The notes under the pieces were generated by a model. It searched no databases, was not told where the DNA came from, and was given only the letters and a program-made list of their open reading frames with translations. A stretch of 8,526 nt of DNA, taken from Pseudomonadota bacterium (GTDB lineage Bacteria; Pseudomonadota; Alphaproteobacteria; Rhizobiales; Rhizobiaceae). Location of the stretch: contig JAEWHQ010000297.1 in the NCBI GenBank assembly GCA_023387715.1, positions 1 to 8,526 of the forward strand, written 5' to 3'. This document shows positions 1-6,055 of this stretch, in pieces (the first letter of the stretch is position 1; each line of letters begins with the position of its first letter). The position numbers were made by a program, and so were the translations under genes.

Positions 1-1
1 T

Positions 2-244
2 ACCTTAAAAGCGCTTGGTCTCGCCATTTGGGGTGCGGAATATATTCTGCGCTGGCTGCCGCGCGGTACGCATCAATATGAAAAGCTGGTGCGCCCGGGC
101 GAGCTGGAAGCAGCGCTTAACAAAGCCGGTTTGCAAGTGGCTGACAAACTCGGCGTTACTTACAACCCGCTGACCGACAGCTGGAACCGCTCACGCGATC
201 TGGATGTCAATTATATGTTTTTGGCCAAGCGCCCAGAGGCATAA
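2..244 (+). CDS. ubiG: Ubiquinone biosynthesis O-methyltransferase UbiG, C-terminal part (5' end outside window)
   Basis: This is the last 80 codons of a gene that enters from the left edge in frame 2 and stops at TAA 242-244. UbiG is an S-adenosylmethionine-dependent O-methyltransferase that performs both O-methylations of the ubiquinone ring, on the polyprenyl-hydroxyphenol and on demethylubiquinol. What can be seen is the family's C-terminal signature: a [15 protein letters not shown] segment, then a VRPGEL stretch, then YNPLTDSW followed by SRDLDVNYM close to the end. The SAM-binding Rossmann motifs lie upstream of the window and cannot be checked. The protein ends with a normal stop, and its downstream neighbour converges on it only 15 bp away. 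Identification rests on recalled family patterns, which are distinctive here. Confidence 0.9.
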   Translation, partial: TLKALGLAIWGAEYILRWLPRGTHQYEKLVRPGELEAALNKAGLQVADKLGVTYNPLTDSWNRSRDLDVNYMFLAKRPEA

Positions 245-259
245 AAAGAAGCATAAGGC

Positions 260-1147
260 TTATTTTGCACTTTGTGCCTTGGTGGTAAAGAAAACCCCCA
301 AGGCAATTACCAGCGCACCAAACCATGTCAGCATCTGATAATGTTCGCCCATAAAGAGCGTGCCTGAAATCAGCCCGATAGCAGCCGCGACATAGCCCAT
401 CTGGCTCAAATAAACCGGCCCGCCGACGATTTGCAGCTGGAAATAGAGCGTGAACATCAAAGCCGATACGGCTGCCTGAATAAGCACCATCCAAGGTGCG
501 GCCATCAACTGGCCGATTGGGAAACCACCTTCCACAAACACCATACTGACAATCAGTAAAAGCGCTGCGGCCAGATGTGAGCCACAGGCAAGCTCGACCG
601 GATCGGCATTTTGCGGCCAGTCAATGGTGCGGTACACATTGCCAACGGCCAGAACCACCGGAATGAGCAATGCCACAATGAGCCATAAAGGTTCAGCAAC
701 AGAGCCGGTCTCACCGCGCGTAATTGCCACCAGAAGCGCACCTAAAAAACCAACCGCAATGCCTATAATGCCTAAATAATTCGGGCGCTTTAACCCGCAT
801 ACAACCGATAGCAGCAATGTGGTGACCGGCGATAATGTGTACATAATACCGGTAAAGCCGGCGCCCAGATGCGGAATAACGGTTAAGACCATAACATTGG
901 GCAAAGCATAAGAAACGGCAGCAGCAATAAAATAATAGCGCAGATGATGCGCTGAAAAGTTTAAAAAACGCGCTTTTGCCAGCAAAAACCCAAGCAAGAT
1001 CAGCCCTGCCCCTGCCGAAATGACAAAGGCCCACATGAAGGGAGAAATATGTAACGAAGCAGCGATTTTACCAAAAGGCAAAGTCAGCCCCAGCATGGCA
1101 CCGGTTGCAACCAATAAAAATAAGGCTGACTGCATTAACTGATTCAT
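260..1147 (-). CDS. DMT-superfamily (EamA-type) membrane transporter, 295 aa
   Basis: A very hydrophobic protein of 295 residues, with about ten predicted membrane segments arranged as two similar halves. This is the usual layout of drug/metabolite transporter (EamA) proteins, which typically have 280-310 residues. Such inner-membrane permeases export or exchange amino acids, metabolites or toxic compounds, and the substrate cannot be told from sequence. Small-residue-rich helices (for example the GIMYTLSPVTTLLLS stretch in the first half and the GYVAAAIGLISGTLFMGE stretch in the second) fit the family. I chose the ATG at 1147 because an AAGG lies nine bases upstream. A TTG at 1156 in the same frame directly abuts that AAGG and has no room for a ribosome site. 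The gene converges on ubiG and diverges from the GntR gene, so it may or may not belong to that regulator's targets. A weak promoter-like pair for it (TTGACG, 17 bp, TATCCG) reads leftward from 1317 to 1289. Confidence 0.85.
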   Translation of the reverse strand: MNQLMQSALFLLVATGAMLGLTLPFGKIAASLHISPFMWAFVISAGAGLILLGFLLAKARFLNFSAHHLRYYFIAAAVSYALPNVMVLTVIPHLGAGFTGIMYTLSPVTTLLLSVVCGLKRPNYLGIIGIAVGFLGALLVAITRGETGSVAEPLWLIVALLIPVVLAVGNVYRTIDWPQNADPVELACGSHLAAALLLIVSMVFVEGGFPIGQLMAAPWMVLIQAAVSALMFTLYFQLQIVGGPVYLSQMGYVAAAIGLISGTLFMGEHYQMLTWFGALVIALGVFFTTKAQSAK

Positions 1148-1424
1148 TCCGCTCAACCTTATCTCTGCCCAAGCTTATCGAGGCCGCATAGCCTGTCTGT
1201 TTTTTTGCGCTGCCTTAACAGAAATCATTACAGCACTGAAATCTTCTGAAAAGGCACTTGTTCACTTTAATTTGACAAAACTGGCTGACGGATAATTTTC
1301 TTACAAAAACACGTCAAGTTCTGGTGCACATCAAATCTATATTTTGAAATAAAATTACGTTTCGACTATGTGCGCATCGATTTTTCTACAGTTTAAAAAC
1401 CTTTGCCAACACGAATATTTCCGA

Positions 1425-1454
1425 TTGACGCATTTTGTATCCAGGATGTAGTAT
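1425..1454 (+). promoter_or_regulatory. Candidate sigma-70-type promoter of the GntR-ALDH-SDR-ABC operon
   Basis: TTGACG at 1425-1430 is followed after 18 bp by TAGTAT at 1449-1454. The first box matches the TTGACA consensus at five of six positions and the second matches TATAAT at four of six. Transcription would begin near 1461, giving a leader of roughly 37 bases before the TTG start of the regulator. The -10 box is embedded in the cluster of ATCC/GGAT half-sites. Prediction by eye only; no start-site data. Confidence 0.45.
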
Positions 1455-1469
1455 CCAAAAACCAAGGAT
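1437..1469. promoter_or_regulatory. Putative operator: four alternating ATCC/GGAT half-sites
   Basis: ATCC occurs at 1439-1442 and 1453-1456, and its complement GGAT at 1444-1447 and 1466-1469, so the order alternates and gives nested inverted repeats. The central pair reads GGATGTAGTATCC (1444-1456), and GTATCC is also directly repeated at 1437 and 1451 with a 14-bp period. FCD-type GntR repressors usually bind short inverted repeats over their own promoters. Here the cluster covers the candidate -10 box and the expected transcription start, as needed for autorepression. That this is the regulator's binding site is inference. Confidence 0.4.
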
Positions 1470-1482
1470 TTGACACTATCTC

Positions 1483-1488
1483 AGGAGG
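1483..1488 (+). promoter_or_regulatory. Ribosome binding site deciding the TTG start of the GntR gene
   Basis: A perfect AGGAGG ends nine bases before the TTG at 1498. There is no ATG nearby that would keep the N-terminus of the DNA-binding domain, so this site is the main reason to accept the rare start codon. Confidence 0.75.
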
Positions 1489-1497
1489 GGAGAGCTA

Positions 1498-2175
1498 TTG
1501 TCAGCTTTTGAATGGCGTGGCCAAACCCGCTTGCTCGACGAAGTTGCAGAAGCACTTCGCGAACGTATTTATAAGGGCGACTACGCACCCGGCACCATTT
1601 TACGCCAAGAGCATATTGCAACGGAGTTCGGCATCAGCCGCACACCTCTGCGTGAAGCTTTACGTGTGCTTGAGCGTGATGGCCTTGTCGTGCATCAGGC
1701 AGGCAAAGGCGCGCGCGTTGCCAGTGCCGACCTGCCCCGCTTGCTTGACGCTTATGCACTGCGTGAAGTGATTGACGGTGTTGCTGCCCGCTTTGCCGCA
1801 GAACGCGCCACCTCTGAGACGATCAACACCTTACAAAGACTGATTGAAGAACAGGCTGCGACGGTCGATCCATGGGATCCTAAAGCTTATACCCAATCCA
1901 ATGTCGATTTTCACATGGCGATTATGGATGCGAGCGGCAACTCTTCGCTTCATGCCTTCATTCCGCTTTTGCGCATGACCTCGCAGGTTTTCGCACCTGC
2001 ATTTTCCTTATCAACTGATCGCGCACCGCATGCGGTTTCCGAGCATCGGCTGATTCTCGATGCCATTGCCGCGCGCGATGGTGACGCCGCCGAAAATCTC
2101 GCCCGCTCACATATCCGTGCCACATCTGCAAGACTACGGGCCGAACGGCCTGATCTGGAGTTTAAGAATGTCTAA
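1498..2175 (+). CDS. GntR-family transcriptional regulator, FCD (FadR/VanR-like) subfamily
   Basis: A 225-residue protein of typical length for FCD-type GntR repressors. Residues about 10-76 form the winged helix-turn-helix: LLDEVAEALRERIYKGDYAPG, then the recognition part EFGISRTPLREALRVLERDGLV, then the wing with GKGARV. Residues about 85-215 match the all-helical FCD ligand domain. N135 and H139 (in SNVDFH), H183 (SEHR) and H205 (SHIR) sit where the family's metal ligands lie; these often hold a metal that coordinates a carboxylate effector. The start is TTG at 1498, backed by AGGAGG nine bases upstream. Its last 8 bases overlap the aldehyde dehydrogenase gene, so the two are almost certainly co-transcribed. 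It probably represses its own operon and responds to the transported compound or an intermediate; that role is inferred from position and family, and the effector is unknown. Confidence 0.9.
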   Translation: MSAFEWRGQTRLLDEVAEALRERIYKGDYAPGTILRQEHIATEFGISRTPLREALRVLERDGLVVHQAGKGARVASADLPRLLDAYALREVIDGVAARFAAERATSETINTLQRLIEEQAATVDPWDPKAYTQSNVDFHMAIMDASGNSSLHAFIPLLRMTSQVFAPAFSLSTDRAPHAVSEHRLILDAIAARDGDAAENLARSHIRATSARLRAERPDLEFKNV

Positions 2176-3625
2176 TAACAACAGTCTTCCCCGTTACGGC
2201 AACTTCATTGACAATAACTGGCAGGATGCCGTTTCCGGTGAAGTTCTGACACTTAAAAACCCGTCAGACGGCAGTGATCTGGCATTGATTGCCCGTGGCA
2301 CACAGGCCGATATTGATCTGGCCGTTGCAAGTGCACGCAAGGCGCTCAGCGGCGAATGGGGTAAGATGACTGCAACCGAACGCGGTCGCGTTCTGCATCG
2401 CATGTCGGAAGCTGTGTTGAAAAAGATTGATCTCTTGGCCGAACTTGAAGCCAAAGATGTCGGCAAACCAATCACACAAGCCCGTGCAGATGTGGTGGCA
2501 CTGGCGCGTTATCTGGAATTTTACGGCGCATCTGCCGATAAAGTTCATGGCGACACACTGCCATATCAAAATGGTTTCACCGTGCTTTCCGTTTACGAGC
2601 CGCTTGGCGTTACCGGCCACATCATTCCGTGGAATTATCCGATGCAGATCATCGGTCGTTCACTGGGGGCAGCTTTGGCCATGGGCAATGCTGCCGTGGT
2701 TAAGCCTGCTGAAGAAGCATGCCTCACCATTTTAGAATTTGGCCGTATTGCACAGGAAGCAGGTCTTCCGGCAGGTGCGCTCAATATCGTGACCGGTCTT
2801 GGTCTGGAAGCAGGTGCTGCCCTTTCCGGCCATGCTGGCATCAATCATATTTCTTTCACCGGCTCGCTTAAGACAGGTGAAGCTGTGCAGGCGGCAGCGG
2901 CCAAACATGCCGTACCGGTCACGCTGGAACTGGGCGGCAAATCCCCGCAAATCGTCTTTGCTGACGCGGATTTGGAGCGCGCATTGCCGTTTCTCGTCAA
3001 TGCCGGCATTCAAAATGCCGGACAGACCTGCTCGGCTTCTTCACGCATTTTGGTGCAGCGCGCAGTTTACGAAACTGTTGTCGCGCAAATGGCTGAACGC
3101 TACCGTGCGCTTAAAGTCGACTCGGCTCTCAGCGATCCGTCTGTCGGCCCTGTCGTGTCCGACCGCCAGAAAGCAATCGTTGACGGCTTTATTGAACTGG
3201 CACAAAAAGACGGCCTCACCATTGCGGCTCAAGGCCAGATGACCGACGGCACACCTGAAAACGGCGCCTATGTGCTGCCAACGCTGGTGCGTGATGTCCC
3301 TGCCGATCATCCATTGGCACAGCAGGAAATCTTCGGGCCTGTACAGGTCATCATGCCGTTTGACACCGAAGAAGAGGCAATCGCACTTGCCAATGGTACC
3401 GATTTCGGCCTCGTTTGCGGTATCTGGACAAATGACGGTGCGCGTCAGCTGCGCATGGCACATGCTGTGCAGTCCGGACAGGTTTTCATCAATAATTATG
3501 GTGCCGGTGGCGGTGTGGAACTGCCTTTCGGTGGTGTCAAACGTTCCGGTCATGGTCGCGAAAAAGGTTTCGAAGCCCTTTATGGTTTCGCCAGCCTGAA
3601 AACCATTTCGCTCTATCACGGCTAA
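2168..3625 (+). CDS. NAD(P)-dependent aldehyde dehydrogenase family protein, 485 aa
   Basis: A cytosolic ALDH-superfamily enzyme oxidising an aldehyde to the carboxylic acid. All core residues are visible: the IIPWNYP motif with Asn156 (oxyanion hole), Lys179 in VVKPAEE (cofactor ribose contact), FTGS at 230-233 (nucleotide turn), Glu254 in ELGGKSP (general base), Cys288 in NAGQTCSASS (nucleophile) and Glu387 in EIFGP. The C-terminal LPFGGVKRSGHGREKG stretch is also typical. Length fits the family norm of 470-500. I chose the ATG at 2168 because a GGAG lies seven bases upstream and the protein then starts like its relatives. An in-frame ATG at 2060 would add 36 residues read from inside the regulator gene. 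The gene overlaps gntR by 8 bp, suggesting coupled translation, and the SDR gene follows 30 bp on. The general family resemblance is to betaine-, aminobutyr- or hydroxy-aldehyde dehydrogenases, but the actual substrate cannot be assigned. Confidence 0.93.
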   Translation: MSNNNSLPRYGNFIDNNWQDAVSGEVLTLKNPSDGSDLALIARGTQADIDLAVASARKALSGEWGKMTATERGRVLHRMSEAVLKKIDLLAELEAKDVGKPITQARADVVALARYLEFYGASADKVHGDTLPYQNGFTVLSVYEPLGVTGHIIPWNYPMQIIGRSLGAALAMGNAAVVKPAEEACLTILEFGRIAQEAGLPAGALNIVTGLGLEAGAALSGHAGINHISFTGSLKTGEAVQAAAAKHAVPVTLELGGKSPQIVFADADLERALPFLVNAGIQNAGQTCSASSRILVQRAVYETVVAQMAERYRALKVDSALSDPSVGPVVSDRQKAIVDGFIELAQKDGLTIAAQGQMTDGTPENGAYVLPTLVRDVPADHPLAQQEIFGPVQVIMPFDTEEEAIALANGTDFGLVCGIWTNDGARQLRMAHAVQSGQVFINNYGAGGGVELPFGGVKRSGHGREKGFEALYGFASLKTISLYHG

Positions 3626-3655
3626 TAATTATATAGAATTCGAGGAGAAGAGATT

Positions 3656-4402
3656 ATGTCTCTTGAAAATAAAATCGCCCTGATCACTGGTGCGGGTTCT
3701 GGTTTTGGTGAAGGCATGGCCAAGCGCTTTGCGGAAGGCGGCGCAAAAGTTGCTGTTGTTGACCGTGATGAAGCAGGCGCAAAACGCGTTGCCGCAGAAA
3801 TCGGTGCCAATGCCATTGCTATTGCCGCTGATATTGCCAAAGAAGCCGATGTTAACGCGGCCATTGCTGCAACAATCGAAAAATTCGGCCGGATCGATAT
3901 TCTCATCAACAATGCCGGTATTGGCCATAAGCCGCAAAATGCCGAACTGGTGGAACCAGACGAGTTTGACCGTATCATTGGTGTGAACATCCGCGGCATC
4001 TATCTGGCTGCACGCGCCATCATTCCTCATTTCAAAGAAAATGGCGAAGGCGTCATTCTCAATATCGCCTCGACAGGTGCCAACCGTCCGCGTCCGAACC
4101 TTGCATGGTATAATGCCACCAAGGGCTGGGTGGTCAGCGCCACCAAAGCACTGGCAATTGAACTCGCCGCCTTTAACATCCGCGTTAACGCACTCAATCC
4201 TGTTGCCGGTGAAACACCGCTTCTCACCACCTTTATGGGTGAAGACACAGAAGAAATCCGTGCTAAATTCCGCGCATCCATTCCGCTTGGCCGTCTGCTC
4301 AAGCCGGAAGATCTGGCCGAGGCTGCGGCATATCTGTGCTCACCACAGGCTAGCATGATCACCGGTGTTGCTTTAGATGTTGACGGCGGACGTTCGATTT
4401 AA
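3656..4402 (+). CDS. Short-chain dehydrogenase/reductase (SDR, classical type), 248 aa
   Basis: A classical SDR of standard length, soluble, expected to interconvert an alcohol and a ketone or aldehyde. Motifs in order: TGAGSGFG at 11-18 (cofactor glycine motif), Asp36 at the end of the second strand (favours NAD(H) over NADP(H)), NNAG at 85-88, Asn111 in VNIRG, Ser139 in NIAST, and Tyr152 and Lys156 in YNATK, so the full Asn-Ser-Tyr-Lys set is present. The C-terminus ends in SMITGVALDVDGGRSI, the usual close of FabG-like SDRs. Automatic annotation would probably say 3-oxoacyl-ACP reductase, but the NAD-type pocket and the catabolic neighbours argue for a dehydrogenase acting before or beside the aldehyde dehydrogenase. 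AGGAG at 3643-3647 lies eight bases before the ATG. It is 30 bp after the ALDH gene and 38 bp before the binding-protein gene. Confidence 0.92.
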   Translation: MSLENKIALITGAGSGFGEGMAKRFAEGGAKVAVVDRDEAGAKRVAAEIGANAIAIAADIAKEADVNAAIAATIEKFGRIDILINNAGIGHKPQNAELVEPDEFDRIIGVNIRGIYLAARAIIPHFKENGEGVILNIASTGANRPRPNLAWYNATKGWVVSATKALAIELAAFNIRVNALNPVAGETPLLTTFMGEDTEEIRAKFRASIPLGRLLKPEDLAEAAAYLCSPQASMITGVALDVDGGRSI

Positions 4403-4440
4403 TTCTGCTGCCTAAAAAAACGATTATAAGGGAGGGCATA

Positions 4441-5919
4441 ATGAACAAGAAACTATTTGCCGGTTTGGTCTCCGCGGCCATGCTGGCATCCATTAACGGC
4501 GCTTTCGCCAAAGATCATCTGACGGTGGGTGAGGTTCTCGAGCCTCCGGGTCTCGACCCGACAGCCAATGCTGCATCCGCCATCCGCCGTGTCACTTACG
4601 CCAACCTTTATGAAGGTCTGGTACGCATTGCGGAAGACGGCTCCATTCAGCCAGCCCTGGCTGAAAGCTGGACCATTTCGCCGGATAACCTCACTTACAC
4701 GTTCAAACTGCGTGAAGGCGTGAAGTTCCATGACGGCGAGGCTTTTGATTGCTCAATCGTCAAGTTCTCCTATGAACGTGCGGTGGCGGAAGATTCAACC
4801 AATGCCCAAAAAGGCTTGTTTGAACCAATCGCATCAACCGAATGCCCTGATCCTGCCACCGCAGTGGTAACACTTAAACGTCCGGCCTCGAACTTCCTGT
4901 TCGGTATGGGCTGGGGCGACGCGGTGATGATCGGCAAGCAGTCGGCTGAAAACAACAAGACCACACCGGTTGGCACAGGTCCTTTCAAATTCAAGCGCTG
5001 GGTACAGGGTGACCGCGTTGAAATTGAAAAGAATGCTGATTACTGGGGCACACCTGCCAAGCTTGAAGGCGTCACCTTCCGCTTCATCAGCGATCCGTCT
5101 GCCGCAGCTGCTGCGGTGATGGCTGGCGACATTGATCTCTTTGCAGAGTTTCAGGCACCGGAACTGCTCAACCGCTTCAAGAGCGATGAAAATCTGCATG
5201 TGGAAGTAGGCAGCACCGCCGGTAAAGTGGTGATGTCGCTCAACAATGCCCGCGCGCCTTTTGACAATGTCAAATTCCGTCAGGCATTGGCGCATGCGAT
5301 TGACCGCACCGCCTTTATCGATGCGGTATCATCAGGTTATGGCACCGCCATTGGTTCCCATTCCACACCGGCCGAACCAGGCTATGTCGATCTGACCGAT
5401 ATCTATCCATATGATGTCGCCAAGGCAAAAGAACTGCTTAAAGAAGCAGGTGTTCAAGAGGGCACAAGCTTTACCATCACCCTGCCGCCTCCAGCCTATT
5501 CCCGCCGCGGTGGCGAAATCATTGCAGCCATGCTCGCCGAAGTCGGTTTGCAGGTTAATCTGGTTCCGATGGAATTTGCCCAGTGGCTCGATCAGGTTTT
5601 CAAACGTGCGGATTATGAAGCGACCATTATCGGTCACACAGAAGCACGCGACCTCGATATTTACGCCCGCGATACATACTACTTCAACTATAAAAATCCG
5701 GAATATAGCGCTCTCTACAAGACCTATACGGAAACAACAGATGAAGCCAAACAGCTGGAATTGTTAAGCCAGCTGCAGCGTAAACTCGCGGAAGACGAGC
5801 CAAATGTGTTCCTCTATGCACTGCCGAAAATCGGTGTCTGGAACAAGAAAGTACAAGGCGTCTGGAAAAACCTGCCATTGCCGGCAAATGACCTGACTGC
5901 CGCTTACTGGGCTGATTAA
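4441..5919 (+). CDS. Periplasmic substrate-binding protein of a peptide/nickel-type ABC importer (SBP family 5)
   Basis: A 492-residue extracytoplasmic solute receptor. Residues 1-23 form a Sec signal peptide (MNKK, hydrophobic core, AFA before the cut at Lys24). No lipobox cysteine is present, so it should be free in the periplasm. The mature N-terminus has the family-5 pattern: LEPPGLDPT, YANLYEGLVR, PALAESWTISPDNLTYTFKLREGVKFHDGE (about 32-100). Other typical stretches are VGTGPFKFKRW (177-187) and FDNVKFRQALAHAIDRTAF in the middle. Such proteins bind di- and oligopeptides, opines, sugars, glutathione or metal chelates, and the family alone does not give the ligand. The mature protein has only two cysteines, Cys104 and Cys135, possibly a disulfide. 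GGGAGG just upstream serves the ATG at 4441. It precedes two permeases and an ATPase, separated from them by a structured 136-bp gap. Confidence 0.93.
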   Translation: MNKKLFAGLVSAAMLASINGAFAKDHLTVGEVLEPPGLDPTANAASAIRRVTYANLYEGLVRIAEDGSIQPALAESWTISPDNLTYTFKLREGVKFHDGEAFDCSIVKFSYERAVAEDSTNAQKGLFEPIASTECPDPATAVVTLKRPASNFLFGMGWGDAVMIGKQSAENNKTTPVGTGPFKFKRWVQGDRVEIEKNADYWGTPAKLEGVTFRFISDPSAAAAAVMAGDIDLFAEFQAPELLNRFKSDENLHVEVGSTAGKVVMSLNNARAPFDNVKFRQALAHAIDRTAFIDAVSSGYGTAIGSHSTPAEPGYVDLTDIYPYDVAKAKELLKEAGVQEGTSFTITLPPPAYSRRGGEIIAAMLAEVGLQVNLVPMEFAQWLDQVFKRADYEATIIGHTEARDLDIYARDTYYFNYKNPEYSALYKTYTETTDEAKQLELLSQLQRKLAEDEPNVFLYALPKIGVWNKKVQGVWKNLPLPANDLTAAYWAD

Positions 5920-5920
5920 A

Positions 5921-5987
5921 AGCATTTCCGGCAAAAGCGTGAAACGGTTTTGCGTCGGATAATGCGATAAACAAAAACTTAGAGCAT
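5921..5987. repeat. Extragenic palindromic element of Rhizobiales type (candidate interspersed repeat)
   Basis: An imperfect palindrome starting two bases after the binding-protein stop codon. Outer arms GCATTTCCG (5922-5930) and CGGATAATGC (5956-5965) pair with one bulge. Inner arms GCAAAAGCG (5931-5939) and CGGTTTTGC (5945-5953) pair with one mismatch around a TGAAA loop. A tail ending in TTAGAGCA follows to about 5987. From memory, near-identical stretches recur between genes in Brucella, Ochrobactrum and other Rhizobiales, but only one copy lies in this window, so repetition cannot be shown here. Confidence 0.55.
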
Positions 5988-5999
5988 AGTAAAAATTAT

Positions 6000-6033
6000 C
6001 CCTCCCGCCTTTTAAAATACAAAGGCGGGAGGG
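6000..6033 (+). promoter_or_regulatory. Intercistronic stem-loop with perfect 13-bp GC-rich stem
   Basis: Positions 6000-6012 (CCCTCCCGCCTTT) are exactly complementary to 6021-6033, with an 8-base loop TAAAATAC. In the rightward direction only two T residues follow the stem, so it is not a full intrinsic terminator for the operon. It is better read as an mRNA-stabilising or partly terminating structure at the 3' end of the binding-protein message. Read leftward, a run of five T follows a few bases after the stem, but no leftward gene ends here. Confidence 0.65.
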
Positions 6034-6043
6034 GTTAAAAAAC

Positions 6044-6048
6044 GGGAG
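6044..6048 (+). promoter_or_regulatory. Ribosome binding site deciding the TTG start of the first permease
   Basis: GGGAG ends seven bases before TTG 6056-6058, and 10 bp after the preceding stem-loop. The resulting N-terminus (MLSYISGRFVSLIL) is what DppB/NikB-type permeases normally show, so the TTG start is preferred. Confidence 0.65.
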
Positions 6049-6055
6049 ACAAAAT

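Larger units (their letters stand above)
1148..1497. other. Divergent intergenic region between DMT permease and GntR regulator
   Basis: About 350 bp without a convincing gene, noticeably AT-richer than its flanks, with many A and T runs between 1290 and 1410. It must carry the promoters of the leftward permease gene and the rightward operon. The right-hand 75 bp hold a candidate promoter, a cluster of short inverted half-sites and a strong ribosome site, listed separately. The left-hand part holds only a weak leftward promoter-like pair at 1289-1317. An open frame running from 1403 to 1771 begins here but overlaps the regulator gene in another frame and has no protein-like character. Confidence 0.7.

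Noticed and set aside
253..263. Palindrome ATAAGGCTTAT between the convergent ubiG and DMT genes as a bidirectional terminator
   Set aside because: Its centre is a single base, so it cannot fold into a normal hairpin. Only weak alternative pairing (AAGGC with GCCTT) exists nearby.
1148..1156. TTG at 1156 as start of the DMT permease
   Set aside because: The AAGG directly abuts this TTG and could not serve it, whereas it sits nine bases before the ATG at 1147.
1403..1771. 122-codon open frame on the plus strand overlapping the start of the GntR gene
   Set aside because: It runs in another frame through a clear wHTH domain, has no recognisable domain and no good ribosome site; it is a shadow of the regulator gene.
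2060..2167. Upstream ATG giving the aldehyde dehydrogenase 36 more residues
   Set aside because: It lies deep in the gntR gene without a ribosome site. The ATG at 2168 has a well-placed GGAG and gives the usual family length.
3041..3619. 192-codon minus-strand open frame inside the ALDH gene
   Set aside because: It is antisense to strongly conserved ALDH motifs (catalytic Cys and EIFGP regions); its composition is a by-product of the coding strand.
5102..5116. Perfect inverted repeat CCGCAGC-T-GCTGCGG in the binding-protein gene
   Set aside because: It encodes an alanine run, the loop is one base, and it sits mid-gene; most likely chance from GC-rich alanine codons.
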